Of a stretch of 64,000 nt of DNA, positions 8,763-18,002 are shown in pieces. The notes below the pieces were generated by a model that was given only the letters and a program-made list of their open reading frames with translations, had not been told where the DNA came from and did not search any database. The stretch's first letter is position 1, and each line of letters opens with the position of its first letter. The stretch is from Enterobacter sp. JUb54 (GTDB lineage Bacteria > Pseudomonadota > Gammaproteobacteria > Enterobacterales > Enterobacteriaceae), in the NCBI RefSeq assembly GCF_014298075.1, contig NZ_CP060418.1, forward strand, positions 3,100,001 through 3,164,000. The letters are read 5' to 3'. A program made the translations under genes and the position numbers.

Positions 8763-10023
8763 AGTACATCTCCTCAATAAAATAAAGCGCATCGCACAAC
8801 GTACGATCGGAGCCAAATCCCCCAGCCTTGGTGATCACCGGTAGATCGTCGATATCACTGTTAATAAACGTGCCGCAGGGAATACAGGGCGCGACTTCGC
8901 TCTGAATCCGATAACCTTCAGCACCCAGTGCGCTGGCGACGGCAGTGGCCATATCCCCTCCCGTCAAAAACAGGCCGCCGATGCGTGCCTGCTCAAGGAT
9001 CTTTAACGTTATCTCTCCCACATGCAGACTCAGCGTCTCGCCCAACTGCTGGCGGCTCATGCCGGTAGTGGCACACAGAGTATCAATGCCCTGTCGGTCC
9101 TCCATCCGGCGGCTGGTGCGCAGGATCGTATGCCGCTGTCGGCTCAGGAGCGCGCAGGCTTGTTCCACTACCGCGGCCATCTCCTGGGTGCAGAAGGGCG
9201 ACACCAGGCGAGAGACATCGATGTCCACGATCTCTGCTCGCCCCTGGCTGAGCGCATAGTCAACCTGTCGGCGCGTCGCTTCACTCATCGATCCCGCCAC
9301 CACCAGCACGGGCAGTGCCAGCTTATCCTGTTTAAACATCCAGCCAGGCAACGCATTCGCCAGCCCGGCCGCCCCCACCATCAGCGGTATCTGGGTTTGT
9401 TCACAGATCGCATGCGCAATCAGTGTCAAATCCCGATCTTCCAGTGTATCGACCACAACCATGCACTCGCCTTCCGCGGCCCATGCCTCCAGCAGCGCAC
9501 TGAGCCGCCCGCGACGAAGCTCCTCCAGATGGACTTCATGAACAGTGATCTGGCTTTGCAACGCGATCAGCTCGGCAATGCGAGAAGAGATAATCGGCGT
9601 TTTGGGATCGCTGGCGAATTCGGTATCCACAAGCGGGATACCGTTAACCAGGCACTGGCCATCCCGCGTCGTGCGCCCGGCAGCAGGGATCGCGGCGGCA
9701 ATGACCGCGAGACGTCTGCGACTGGCTTTCATTGCCGCAGCCACTTCGGCCCCCACGTTGCCCCGAAAAGTAGAATCAATCTTTTTGTACACCAGCGGTG
9801 CGTCTGGTGTATCACACCAGGGAGCCAGCGCCGTCTGAACCATGTCTACGGCTTGTGGGGCCGGCAACGCCCGGCTTTCAGTGTTAATAACCAGCACATC
9901 GGCACGGCGGGAAGGCTTCTGGGCCGCACTTAGCATCACTTCCGTCCGCGCGCCTTTTTTCGCCAGCTGGACCCCGGTATCATTGGATCCGGTAAAATCA
10001 TCAGCGATAACGATCATTTTCAT
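8752..10023 (-). CDS. dtnK: DUF1537-family four-carbon acid sugar kinase (D-threonate kinase type)
   Basis: 423 residues. N-terminal DUF1537 signature [19 protein letters not shown] (residues 5-23), a central [15 protein letters not shown] substrate segment, and the C-terminal nucleotide-binding glycine-rich part [19 protein letters not shown]. Phosphorylates a four-carbon sugar acid, D-threonate in the characterised Salmonella-type cluster, for the PdxA2 enzyme encoded next. The start overlaps the permease stop (ATGA), so translation is coupled. Substrate could instead be D-erythronate or a relative: DUF1537 sequence alone does not fix it, and the symbol rests on the cluster. Confidence 0.87.
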   Translation of the reverse strand: MKMIVIADDFTGSNDTGVQLAKKGARTEVMLSAAQKPSRRADVLVINTESRALPAPQAVDMVQTALAPWCDTPDAPLVYKKIDSTFRGNVGAEVAAAMKASRRRLAVIAAAIPAAGRTTRDGQCLVNGIPLVDTEFASDPKTPIISSRIAELIALQSQITVHEVHLEELRRGRLSALLEAWAAEGECMVVVDTLEDRDLTLIAHAICEQTQIPLMVGAAGLANALPGWMFKQDKLALPVLVVAGSMSEATRRQVDYALSQGRAEIVDIDVSRLVSPFCTQEMAAVVEQACALLSRQRHTILRTSRRMEDRQGIDTLCATTGMSRQQLGETLSLHVGEITLKILEQARIGGLFLTGGDMATAVASALGAEGYRIQSEVAPCIPCGTFINSDIDDLPVITKAGGFGSDRTLCDALYFIEEMYCGH

Positions 10024-10973
10024 GCGTTTTTTTCCTCCGCAAGCTGACGTGCCTGCCTTTTTGCCACCCAGGAAGTCAGGAGTGGCGTCAGGATCGCGGT
10101 CGTGATCACCGAGGCCGCAATCAGCGGTGCTGCCGCTGCGGCAACGGATGCCAGTGAAGGGTCGGCCTGAGCGATCGCCAACGGTGTGGCCACCGCATTT
10201 CCGGCGGTGCTGGACGCGGCAGCGCCAGCAATACCGCTTCCGCCCACCAACCGGTCAGCACGAATGTTAAAAAACCCGCCAATAAAGGTCGTCAGAACGC
10301 CGAGGAGGATGCCTGCCAGCCCGCCCTGGAGCAGCATCTCGAGATTGATCCCGGCCCCCAGCGCAAAGGCAAAAAACGGAATGAGCAGAGGCCCGCCTTT
10401 GGTCAAAAAATCACGCATGTTGGCGTCAAGATTGCCGAGGATCATGCCAACAACAAGCGGAATAAGTACCGCAACCAGCGCCATCAGAGGAATGTTGGCC
10501 ATGCCGGCCGCACCCAGCGCGATCATGGTGAAGAAAGGACCGTCGTTCAGCGACAGAATGGAGATAGCCCCCACGTCGCGTTCATTGCCAAACTCTCCCA
10601 CCAGCGCCGCGTAGAGTCCGCCGTTGGAATTGCTCATAGCCGCAATAATCGCTACGCCGCTCAGGCCGAAGATCCCCTCGGCGCCAAAAAGATGCTCAAC
10701 ACCCAGTCCCAACGCAATCGCGATAAGCAGCTTTGTGAGCGTGATGGTCCCGCCCTGTAGCAACGCCTGAGGGGCGGCTTTGACGCTAATGCCCGCCCCC
10801 ATGCACAGCAAAAATGCGCCAATCAGCGGTGCCGCACCATTCTTAAATAAGGCGGTGGTAAATCCGCCGACTTCCAGCGCCTGAGGAGCAAACGTATTGA
10901 TGATCGCCCCAATAACCAGTGGCACAACCATCATGCCGCCAGGTACTCGTTCTATTGTTTTCTTGATGTTCAT
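10020..10973 (-). CDS. kdgT: KdgT-type sugar acid permease
   Basis: 317 residues, about ten membrane helices, with the KdgT signatures [37 protein letters not shown] and [22 protein letters not shown]. Named for 2-keto-3-deoxygluconate:H+ symport, but as first gene of this operon it more likely imports the acid sugar used by the kinase and PdxA2 (inference). Start: ATG 10973 has AGGCGG upstream and gives the [14 protein letters not shown]-terminus of the family; the open frame to 11012 would overlap the operator. Stop overlaps the kinase start by 4 bases. A second kdgT-type gene elsewhere in the genome would support the reassignment. Confidence 0.88.
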   Translation of the reverse strand: MNIKKTIERVPGGMMVVPLVIGAIINTFAPQALEVGGFTTALFKNGAAPLIGAFLLCMGAGISVKAAPQALLQGGTITLTKLLIAIALGLGVEHLFGAEGIFGLSGVAIIAAMSNSNGGLYAALVGEFGNERDVGAISILSLNDGPFFTMIALGAAGMANIPLMALVAVLIPLVVGMILGNLDANMRDFLTKGGPLLIPFFAFALGAGINLEMLLQGGLAGILLGVLTTFIGGFFNIRADRLVGGSGIAGAAASSTAGNAVATPLAIAQADPSLASVAAAAAPLIAASVITTAILTPLLTSWVAKRQARQLAEEKNA

Positions 10974-10995
10974 GTCGTGCCGCCTGTCATCAATG

Positions 10996-11059
10996 TGATT
11001 AAATAAAATCATATTGATTATATTTAATCAATAACAAACCACAACAGACCGCGATCACA
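10996..11059 (-). promoter_or_regulatory. Promoter and palindromic operator of the kdgT-dtnK-pdxA2-deoR operon
   Basis: On the minus strand TTGTGG (complement of 11039-11044), a 16-base spacer and a perfect TATAAT (complement of 11017-11022). A perfect 10-bp inverted repeat TGATTAAATA/TATTTAATCA (10996-11005 and 11021-11030) overlaps the -10 box and initiation site, where a repressor would block transcription. A TGTGA half-site (complement of 11055-11059) lies about 40-50 bases upstream of the start site and could be half of a weak CRP site; its other half is poor. Confidence 0.6.
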
Positions 11060-11067
11060 GATTTAAT

Positions 11068-11093
11068 ATGATTATAAAAAATCAAATAATCAT
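11068..11093. promoter_or_regulatory. Second inverted repeat upstream of the acid-sugar operon promoter
   Basis: Perfect 8-bp arms ATGATTAT (11068-11075) and ATAATCAT (11086-11093) with a 10-base spacer. The TGATTA core also occurs in the promoter-proximal repeat, so this may be an upstream operator for the same DeoR-type regulator. Inference from shared half-site and spacing. Confidence 0.45.
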
Positions 11094-11100
11094 CAATTGC

Positions 11101-11127
11101 AAAAAAAACCGGGAGACAGGCTCCCGG
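11101..11127 (-). terminator. Terminator of yacL
   Basis: On the minus strand stem CCGGGAG/CTCCCGG (11109-11115 with 11121-11127) followed by eight T residues (complement of 11101-11108). It insulates yacL from the acid-sugar operon promoter just downstream. Confidence 0.88.
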
Positions 11128-11147
11128 CGTGAACACATGAAGGGCGG

Positions 11148-11510
11148 TTAGGCTTTGCCGATAAACTCGCGGTACGCCGTCACCACCTGAAGAAAATCCT
11201 CGACGCCGCACAGGGAGAAGCTTTCTTCGTCGTAATAGCTCATCCCTTCTTCGATCTCATCGCCCGCAATATCCAGCTGATTGGCGCGGATCATCACCTC
11301 TTCGCCATCCAGCCATAACGTGTATTCATGACCGGCACGCTGCCAGGAGCGCTCGCTGCCTTTTACGGTGTGCGCTGCCTGTTCCACTTCGTCCAGCAGG
11401 GCCAGGTTTTCTTTCACTTCCTCATTAAACCAGTGCCCAACGACCTCGTGGCCCATCGACATTCGCACCTTTACCACTCCGGTAATATCGCGCAGAAATT
11501 CGTAATCCAT
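11148..11510 (-). CDS. yacL: YacL, UPF0231 family protein
   Basis: 120 residues, nearly identical along its length to E. coli YacL ([40 protein letters not shown]...). Small acidic cytosolic protein without signal peptide, membrane segment or known catalytic motif; conserved in enterobacteria and function unknown. It is a single-gene unit with its own strong terminator. In E. coli it lies between speD and acnB as here, apart from the acid-sugar operon inserted on one side and the SDR gene on the other. Confidence 0.93.
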   Translation of the reverse strand: MDYEFLRDITGVVKVRMSMGHEVVGHWFNEEVKENLALLDEVEQAAHTVKGSERSWQRAGHEYTLWLDGEEVMIRANQLDIAGDEIEEGMSYYDEESFSLCGVEDFLQVVTAYREFIGKA

Positions 11511-11654
11511 AGTCTCTTCCTCTGCAAGGGCAATGCGTCACCGCTACATTGTACCCATAGGGTAATTATCGCAGTACCAGGGCAGAAAAAAAGTGGAGCA
11601 GACTGGGCTACAGCAAATAAAAACGCCGCAGTCTGTTAAGCGGTCGTCTTATCA

Positions 11655-12383
11655 TCAACTGCCGAGCATGATTCCACCATCGATCGCCAGATGCTGGCCG
11701 GTGATAAAGGTATTTTGCAGTAAGAACAGATAGGCGCCGGCCAGCTCATCAATGGTCGCGGTACGTCCCAACGGGATCGTCCCGGCAAAACGCAGCCGGG
11801 TTGCTTCCAGCTGTTCGGCAGGCATATCGCGCCAGAACGGCGTGATGGTCCAGGTCGGCGAGACGGCGTTAACCCGCGCGCGCGGAGCCAGCTCTACCGC
11901 CAGCCCCTCAACCAGCGCATTAATGCCAAAGTTGCCGACGTAGCTGGCACAGGCATCCTGGGCACGCCCGCCGGTGCCGGAAGTGAAGATCAGGCTGCCG
12001 CCGGTATTCAGTTTCTCCGCCGCCAGCTGGCCAATTTTCACATTGGTGAAGAACTTCGACTCCATGACATGGCGAATTGTGGACAGTGATGCAGACAGAA
12101 AACCACCGCCCATCACATCGCCAACCATCGAAATGAGGTGATCGATGTTTGGCAACGCGGCAAACAATGCCTCCAGCGCCTGATGATCGTGCGCATCCAC
12201 GGCATACGTCTCAACCGTCGCTCCCGCCGAGGTCAGACTCATTTTCGCCTCGGCAAGACGTCCGGCATGACGCCCAATCACGATCAGATTAGCCCCGGCC
12301 TCCGCCGCAAGCTGCGCAACTCGAAAACCGATCCCCGAGCTGCCGCCGATAATAGCCACTGTCTGATGTTGTAACGAAACCAT
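11655..12383 (-). CDS. Short-chain dehydrogenase/reductase family protein with atypical active site
   Basis: 242 residues, Rossmann fold. The nucleotide-binding motif is GGSSGIGFRVAQ (residues 12-23) with IVIGRH at the end of strand beta-2, so NADP(H) is possible. The Ser of the triad is seen in IFTSGTGG, and a Tyr in ASYVGNFGINAL, but the usual YxxxK reads YVGNF: the catalytic Lys is replaced by Phe. The C-terminus VNAVSPTW and ITGQHLAIDGG is standard. Start at ATG 12383 has AGGAGAGA upstream; the open frame to 12443 lacks this. Isolated between yacL and acnB. Substrate unknown; either an atypical SDR or a non-enzymatic relative. Confidence 0.85.
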   Translation of the reverse strand: MVSLQHQTVAIIGGSSGIGFRVAQLAAEAGANLIVIGRHAGRLAEAKMSLTSAGATVETYAVDAHDHQALEALFAALPNIDHLISMVGDVMGGGFLSASLSTIRHVMESKFFTNVKIGQLAAEKLNTGGSLIFTSGTGGRAQDACASYVGNFGINALVEGLAVELAPRARVNAVSPTWTITPFWRDMPAEQLEATRLRFAGTIPLGRTATIDELAGAYLFLLQNTFITGQHLAIDGGIMLGS

Positions 12384-12526
12384 ATCTCTCTCCTTCCTGT
12401 CTGGGAATTCAGGACCTGTCGATACATTGAGATGTTCTGACACGGCGTGATACAGGAGAGGTTAAGGAATCGCCTGGCGGCAGTAATAGACATTTGATGC
12501 GCTTAACGCAACAGGTAACGCAGCAA

Positions 12527-12557
12527 CAAAAAAGCCACCCCGAAGAGTGGCTTTGAG
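12527..12557 (-). terminator. Terminator of acnB
   Basis: On the minus strand a GCCAC-x-loop-x-GTGGC stem (about 12534-12554) followed by six T residues (complement of 12528-12533), directly after the acnB stop. Confidence 0.85.
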
Positions 12558-12571
12558 CAAGCAAGATTCGC

Positions 12572-15169
12572 TTATACCGCCGTCTGGAAAATCACACCGT
12601 CAGCTTTCTCGGTGTACTCTTCCAGCTGGTTGAAGTTCAGATAACGATAGGTATCCGCCGCGGTCTTATCCACCTGGGCGACGAAGGTCTGATACTCTTC
12701 CGGCGTCGGCAGCTTGCCGAGCAGAGAAGCGACCGCCGCCAGCTCAGCAGAAGCCAGATAGACGTTAGCGCCGGTACCTAAACGGTTCGGGAAGTTACGG
12801 GTTGAGGTGGATACCACCGTCGCGCCATCAGCAACACGCGCCTGGTTACCCATACACAGGGAACAGCCAGGGATTTCGATACGCGCACCGCTCTTACCAA
12901 ACACGCTGTAGTAACCTTCTTCAGTCAGCTGCGCCGCATCCATACGGGTTGGCGGAGCCACCCACAGACGGGTTGGCAGCTGGCCTTTATGGCTATCAAG
13001 CAGTTTACCTGCCGCGCGGAAGTGACCGATGTTGGTCATGCAGGAACCGATAAACACTTCATCGATTTTTTCACCCTGCACGTCGGACAGCAGACGAGCA
13101 TCGTCAGGATCGTTCGGTGCACAAAGGATCGGCTCTTTGATATCAGCCAGATCGATTTCGATCACCGCAGCATATTCAGCATCGGCATCCGCTTCCATCA
13201 GTTGCGGATCCGCCAGCCATTTTTCCATGCCCTGGATACGACGTTCCAGCGTACGACGGTCGCCATAACCACCAGCAATCATCCACTTCAGCAGCACGAT
13301 GTTGGAGTTCAGGTACTCAACGATCGGCTCCTGGTTCAGCTTGATGGTACAGCCTGCTGCAGAACGTTCTGCGGAAGCATCGGTCAGCTCAAACGCCTGC
13401 TCAACTTTCAGATCCGGCAGACCTTCGATTTCCAGAATGCGGCCAGAGAAGATGTTTTTCTTACCTTTCTTCTCAACGGTCAGCAGGCCCTGCTTAATCG
13501 CATACAGCGGGATCGCATGGACCAGATCGCGCAGGGTGATCCCCGGCTGCATCTTGCCTTTAAAGCGCACCAGTACCGATTCCGGCATATCCAGCGGCAT
13601 CACGCCGGTCGCCGCGGCAAACGCCACCAGGCCAGAACCCGCCGGGAAGGAGATACCAATCGGGAAACGGGTATGAGAGTCACCACCGGTACCAACGGTA
13701 TCCGGCAGCAGCATACGGTTCAGCCAGGAGTGAATAACCCCATCGCCCGGACGCAGAGAAACACCGCCACGGTTCATGATGAAGTCTGGCAGCGTGTGGT
13801 GCGTGGTCACGTCAACCGGCTTCGGATAGGCTGCGGTGTGGCAGAAGGACTGCATCACCAGATCGGCAGAGAAGCCAAGGCACGCCAGGTCTTTCAGTTC
13901 GTCACGGGTCATCGGACCGGTGGTGTCCTGAGAACCAACGGAGGTCATCTTCGGCTCGCAGTATGCGCCAGGGCGAATACCGGCAACGCCGCATGCGCGA
14001 CCGACCATTTTCTGGGCCAGCGAGTAACCACGGCTGCTTTCAGCAACATCTTTCGCATGACGGAAGACATCGCTGTGCGGCAGACCCAGGGCTTCACGTG
14101 CACGAGTCGTCAGGCCACGGCCGATAATCAGCGGAATACGGCCACCGGCGCGGACTTCGTCGATCAGCACGTCAGTTTTCAGCTCAAAGGTCGCCAGCAG
14201 CGCATCGGTGTCGTGGTTGCGGACTTCGCCTTTGAACGGGTAAACGTCGATAACGTCGCCCATGTTCAGGTCATTGACGTCGACTTCAATCGGCAGTGCG
14301 CCAGCATCTTCCATGGTGTTGAAGAAGATCGGCGCGATTTTACCGCCCAGCACCAGGCCGCCGCCGCGCTTGTTAGGCACGTTCGGGATATCGTCACCCA
14401 TAAACCACAGCACCGAGTTGGTCGCGGATTTACGGGAAGAACCAGTACCGACGACGTCACCGACGTAGGCCAGCGGGAAACCTTTCTGCTGAAGCGCTTC
14501 AATTTGCTTAATCGGGCCAACTGAACCCGGCTGATCCGGCTCGATACCTTCACGGGCGTTTTTCAGCATCGCCAGGGCGTGCAGCGGGATATCCGGACGA
14601 GACCAGGCATCTGGCGCCGGCGAGAGGTCATCGGTGTTGGTTTCACCGGTCACCTTGAAAACGGTAACGGTAATTTTTTCAGCCAGCTTCGGACGGCTCA
14701 GGAACCACTCGGCGTCGGCCCAGGCTTGCATCACCTGCTTCGCGTGCTCATTACCGGCTTTTGCCTTCTCTTCTACATCGTAGAAGTTATCAAACATCAG
14801 CAACGTATGGGTGAGCGCTTTTGCAGCAATCGGTGCCAGTGCGGCATCGTCCAGTGCATCAATCAGCGGGTGAATGTTGTAACCGCCCTGCATGGTGCCC
14901 AGCAGTTCAACGGCTTTTTCAGGAGTGACCAGTGGGGAGGTCGCTTCGCCTTTGGCGATCGCGGCAAGGAATCCGGCTTTAACATAGGCGGCTTCGTCGA
15001 CGCCCGGTGGTACACGGTTGATTAACAGGTCTAACAGGAATTCTTCTTCACCCGCAGGCGGGTTTTTCAGCAGTTCTACCAGCGCGGCCATTTGGGTAGC
15101 ATCTAAGGGTTTTGCAACAATCCCAACGGCTGCACGCTCAGCTACGTGCTTACGGTATTCTTCTAGCAC
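12572..15169 (-). CDS. acnB: Bifunctional aconitate hydratase 2 / 2-methylisocitrate dehydratase
   Basis: 865 residues, the E. coli AcnB length. TCA-cycle enzyme that isomerises citrate to isocitrate with a [4Fe-4S] cluster; also hydrates 2-methylaconitate in the methylcitrate cycle. The cluster cysteines are visible in [12 protein letters not shown] and [10 protein letters not shown]. The N-terminal HEAT-like domain and the swivel domain precede the catalytic domains, the order typical of AcnB and different from AcnA. Start: GTG 15169 has GAGGAG eight bases upstream and yields [11 protein letters not shown] as in E. coli; the open frame to 15274 lacks support. Monocistronic, with its own terminator. 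In E. coli it is controlled by Cra, CRP and ArcA; cra is also in this window. Confidence 0.97.
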   Translation of the reverse strand: MLEEYRKHVAERAAVGIVAKPLDATQMAALVELLKNPPAGEEEFLLDLLINRVPPGVDEAAYVKAGFLAAIAKGEATSPLVTPEKAVELLGTMQGGYNIHPLIDALDDAALAPIAAKALTHTLLMFDNFYDVEEKAKAGNEHAKQVMQAWADAEWFLSRPKLAEKITVTVFKVTGETNTDDLSPAPDAWSRPDIPLHALAMLKNAREGIEPDQPGSVGPIKQIEALQQKGFPLAYVGDVVGTGSSRKSATNSVLWFMGDDIPNVPNKRGGGLVLGGKIAPIFFNTMEDAGALPIEVDVNDLNMGDVIDVYPFKGEVRNHDTDALLATFELKTDVLIDEVRAGGRIPLIIGRGLTTRAREALGLPHSDVFRHAKDVAESSRGYSLAQKMVGRACGVAGIRPGAYCEPKMTSVGSQDTTGPMTRDELKDLACLGFSADLVMQSFCHTAAYPKPVDVTTHHTLPDFIMNRGGVSLRPGDGVIHSWLNRMLLPDTVGTGGDSHTRFPIGISFPAGSGLVAFAAATGVMPLDMPESVLVRFKGKMQPGITLRDLVHAIPLYAIKQGLLTVEKKGKKNIFSGRILEIEGLPDLKVEQAFELTDASAERSAAGCTIKLNQEPIVEYLNSNIVLLKWMIAGGYGDRRTLERRIQGMEKWLADPQLMEADADAEYAAVIEIDLADIKEPILCAPNDPDDARLLSDVQGEKIDEVFIGSCMTNIGHFRAAGKLLDSHKGQLPTRLWVAPPTRMDAAQLTEEGYYSVFGKSGARIEIPGCSLCMGNQARVADGATVVSTSTRNFPNRLGTGANVYLASAELAAVASLLGKLPTPEEYQTFVAQVDKTAADTYRYLNFNQLEEYTEKADGVIFQTAV

Positions 15170-15525
15170 GACGGTTCTCCTCGCTCTCATTGTAAAATGC
15201 GGTAGGCGATTCTCTTCACGCTCCTGTGAGACAGCAGTTTGTAGGGTAAATGCCCGATACCGCGTCGGCAGCATAGCAGGATTTTGGCGAGGTGTTAATC
15301 TGTTTACAAAAAAGCAACATTAAAATTTAGCTGAATCGTTAAGGGCAGGATTTTACAGGCTTTCCCCTCATTTCCCGGTATATAAATTTAATTCTGTGCA
15401 AGTTAGCTGACCAAAAACCCAACAAACATCAAAAATCAAAAATAGAGCGGCTTATACTCCGACAGGAGCGCTATTTTCGGCGATACTCAGTGGAGACAGG
15501 CCAAATTTTTGTGCCGGGAGCTAAC
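15170..15525. other. Divergent intergenic region acnB / yacH
   Basis: 356 bases holding the start regions of two divergent genes. No gene is seen. A short AT-rich part at 15300-15440 probably carries both promoters. An imperfect inverted repeat GAGCGGC...GGAGCGC lies at about 15444-15471. I could not fix hexamers with confidence. Confidence 0.45.
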
Positions 15526-17136
15526 ATGATACGACCTTTTAAACCCCACGTGATTGCACTGATCTGTAGTGCAGGGATTTTAGCCGCCTCTGGCACCCTG
15601 TATGTCAAAAGTCGCGCACCACAAACCATTACCGAAGCGCCTGCAACGACTCAGCCCGCTCCTGCTGCCACCCCGGCCACACCTCAGCCTCCGGCGCCAA
15701 CGGCCGCTCCGCCAGTGACCACCGCCTATACTCAGGCGCAGATTGATCAGTGGGTGGCCCCTGTCGCCCTCTACCCTGACAATCTGCTGTCACAGGTGCT
15801 GATGGCATCGACCTACCCCAGCAACGTGATGCAGGCCGTACAGTGGTCTCAGGATAATCCTTCAATGCAGGGCGACACTGCGGTACAGGCAGTGGCCAGT
15901 CAACCCTGGGATCCAAGCGTAAAATCGCTTGTCGCTTTCCCGGCACTGCTGGCGTTGATGGGCGAAAACCCGCCGTGGGTCGAGAACCTCGGCAATGCGT
16001 TTTTAGCTCAGCCGCATGATGTGATGGATTCGGTGCAGCGGTTACGTAATATCGCGCAGCAGACCGGCACCCTGAAATCTTCGCCGCAGCAAAAAGTCAC
16101 CACCACCGCCGTACCGGCCCCTGCGGCAACCGCCACGTCGACATCGACGACCGCCACAAGCACCAGCGCTGCACCCGCGCCGACTCAGGTCATTAAAATC
16201 GAATCCACCGACCCCAACGTGGTGTATGTCCCTACCTATAACCCCTCAACGGTATACGGAACCTGGCCCAACACCGCCTATCCGCCGGTCTATTTGCCGC
16301 CGCCTCCAGGGGAGCAGTTTACCAACAGTTTTGTGAATGGCCTCGGCTATAGCCTTGGCGTCGCCACGACCTGGGCGCTGTTCAGCAGCATCGACTGGGA
16401 TGATGACGACGACTACCACGGTCATGGCTATGACCACGGCGGTTATTCGCATAATGGCGATAACATTAATATTAATGTCAATAATTTCAATCGCATCACC
16501 GGCGAACATCTGACGGGCGACCGGACTAACTGGCAGCATAACCCGGCATATCGCGGCAATATTCCTTACCCGAACAACAATGTCGCCCAGCGCTTCCATC
16601 AGACCAATGTTGCCGGCGGATTGAGTGCCACCCAGCACGTGGCGGGCGATCGTGATGCCCAGCGTCAGGCGGCAAAAACGCAGCTCCAGCAGCATAACGG
16701 GAGCGTTGCTAACGGCCGTATCGCCAACAATACGTCGCGTGATGCCCAGCGCAAAGCCGCCGCAACGCAGCTCAACCAGGTGACACAGCGAAACAACTAT
16801 CGCGGCTACGATAAGACGCAAACGGCGGCGATCAAAAACCGCCAGAGTAGCGGGCAGCAGCAACAGCGTCGGGAAGCCGCTAAAACCCAGCTTCAGCATC
16901 CTACTGAGCACCAGCAACAGCGTCGTGCACAAGTCAAATCAGCCACACCGGAGCAACGTCAGCAAAAAGCAAGCAACCTGCGGTCCAACGCGTTAAGCGG
17001 CAACGAGAGCCGGTCGCCATCCTGGCAATCACAACATGCTCGCGGGCAGCAAAGCCGCATCGCCTCGAACCAGAACCGGCCGCAACGCAGCGCCGTTCGG
17101 GAGAATCGGGCTGAACATCATGAACGTCGTCGCTGA
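15526..17136 (+). CDS. yacH: YacH-type DUF3300 protein, cell-envelope
   Basis: 536 residues. One N-terminal hydrophobic segment (residues 9-27, signal anchor or uncleaved signal), a Pro/Ala/Thr-rich linker (30-66), the DUF3300 domain (about 68-260: QIDQWVAPVALYPDNLLSQVLMASTYP, AVASQPWDPSVKSL, PNVVYVPTYNPSTVYG), a His/Asp-rich stretch near residue 290 (DDDDDYHGHGYDHGG), and a basic Gln/Arg-rich tail with three copies of a (R)DAQRxAAxTQLxQ-like unit. Function unknown; the domain is probably periplasmic. ATG 15526 has CGGGAG ahead; a longer frame to 15490 is open. The next gene (DUF2950) begins 10 bases after the stop, so the two are likely one operon. E. coli has yacH at the same site between acnB and lpd. 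Confidence 0.88.
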   Translation: MIRPFKPHVIALICSAGILAASGTLYVKSRAPQTITEAPATTQPAPAATPATPQPPAPTAAPPVTTAYTQAQIDQWVAPVALYPDNLLSQVLMASTYPSNVMQAVQWSQDNPSMQGDTAVQAVASQPWDPSVKSLVAFPALLALMGENPPWVENLGNAFLAQPHDVMDSVQRLRNIAQQTGTLKSSPQQKVTTTAVPAPAATATSTSTTATSTSAAPAPTQVIKIESTDPNVVYVPTYNPSTVYGTWPNTAYPPVYLPPPPGEQFTNSFVNGLGYSLGVATTWALFSSIDWDDDDDYHGHGYDHGGYSHNGDNININVNNFNRITGEHLTGDRTNWQHNPAYRGNIPYPNNNVAQRFHQTNVAGGLSATQHVAGDRDAQRQAAKTQLQQHNGSVANGRIANNTSRDAQRKAAATQLNQVTQRNNYRGYDKTQTAAIKNRQSSGQQQQRREAAKTQLQHPTEHQQQRRAQVKSATPEQRQQKASNLRSNALSGNESRSPSWQSQHARGQQSRIASNQNRPQRSAVRENRAEHHERRR

Positions 17137-17146
17137 GGATATGCAG

Positions 17147-17947
17147 ATGAAAAAACAGTTAAAGATGGCTCTGCTGGCGCTGGCATTGTCACCCATGATG
17201 GCCGCGGCCCAGCAGCAGTTTTCCACCCCGGAGCTGGCGGCGAACGCCCTGGCTCAGGCAATCAATGACAATAACCCTGCGGCCTTCAGTGAACTGCTCG
17301 GCGATAACTGGCAGCAGTTTTTACCACCGGATGGTATCGATCCTGATGCGGTGGCCCGCTTTCAGCGCGACTGGAAGATAAGTCACCAGATCGTTCAGCA
17401 AAGCGATACCGCCTGGCTGGATGTTGGCCGTGAAGCGTGGCGTTTGCCGATCCCAATGGTGAAAAACAACGAAGGCTGGCATTTCGACATCGCCGCCGCG
17501 CAGGATGAAATACTCACCCGGGCCATTGGCCGTAACGAACTGTCAGCTATCCAGGCGATGCATGCCTACGTCGATGCCCAGCAGGATTACTACCAGCTAA
17601 ACCACCGTTGGGCGCAGAAAATTATCAGCAGCGATGGCAAAAAAGATGGCCTGTACTGGCCTGCTGCTCCGGGAGAAGCCCCCAGCCCCTTAGGCCCGGC
17701 CTTTAGCCCCGCCGAGCCAGGTGAAGGCTATCATGGTTATCATTTCCGTATTATTCACAGCAGCGACGATCAGGCCGCGGCCCTGCTGGCATGGCCCGTC
17801 GAGTGGGGGGAAACGGGTGTGATGAGCTTTATGGTTGATCAGGACGATCGCGTATATCAGGCCAATCTTGGGGAGGAAACGGCAACCTTAGCCCAGGCCA
17901 TCACCCGTTTTGCGCCGGATGCCAAATGGCAGGCTATCACGCAATAA
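17147..17947 (+). CDS. DUF2950 family exported protein
   Basis: 266 residues. Signal peptide MKKQLKMALLALALSPMMAAAQ (cleavage about residue 21). The mature part carries the DUF2950 features: F-x-S/T-PE-x-A-x-x-LA near the N-terminus, AVARFQRDWK, WHFDIAAAQDEILTRAIGRNEL, the repeated QAMHAYVDAQQDYY helix, DGLYWPA and YHGYHFRII. Role unknown. The family is frequently encoded next to DUF3300 genes, as here, which suggests a shared periplasmic job (inference). Start: ATG 17147 has GAGGA at a good distance; ATG 17141 is too close to it, and the open frame to 17036 lies inside yacH. Confidence 0.85.
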   Translation: MKKQLKMALLALALSPMMAAAQQQFSTPELAANALAQAINDNNPAAFSELLGDNWQQFLPPDGIDPDAVARFQRDWKISHQIVQQSDTAWLDVGREAWRLPIPMVKNNEGWHFDIAAAQDEILTRAIGRNELSAIQAMHAYVDAQQDYYQLNHRWAQKIISSDGKKDGLYWPAAPGEAPSPLGPAFSPAEPGEGYHGYHFRIIHSSDDQAAALLAWPVEWGETGVMSFMVDQDDRVYQANLGEETATLAQAITRFAPDAKWQAITQ

Positions 17948-17982
17948 AAAAATGCCCGGCGCAGTCATCTGCCGCCGGGCAT
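17945..17982 (-). terminator. Terminator of the small secreted protein gene (also separates convergent genes)
   Basis: Perfect 10-bp stem ATGCCCGGCG/CGCCGGGCAT (17952-17961 with 17973-17982). The T-run (complement of 17945-17951) is on the minus strand, so it mainly serves the gene at 18003-18287. Confidence 0.8.
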
Positions 17983-18002
17983 CCTGAGAGTCTGAACGCG
18001 GT

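Noticed and set aside
12989-14524. 511-codon frame on the plus strand
   Set aside because: Antisense to acnB; same shadow effect.
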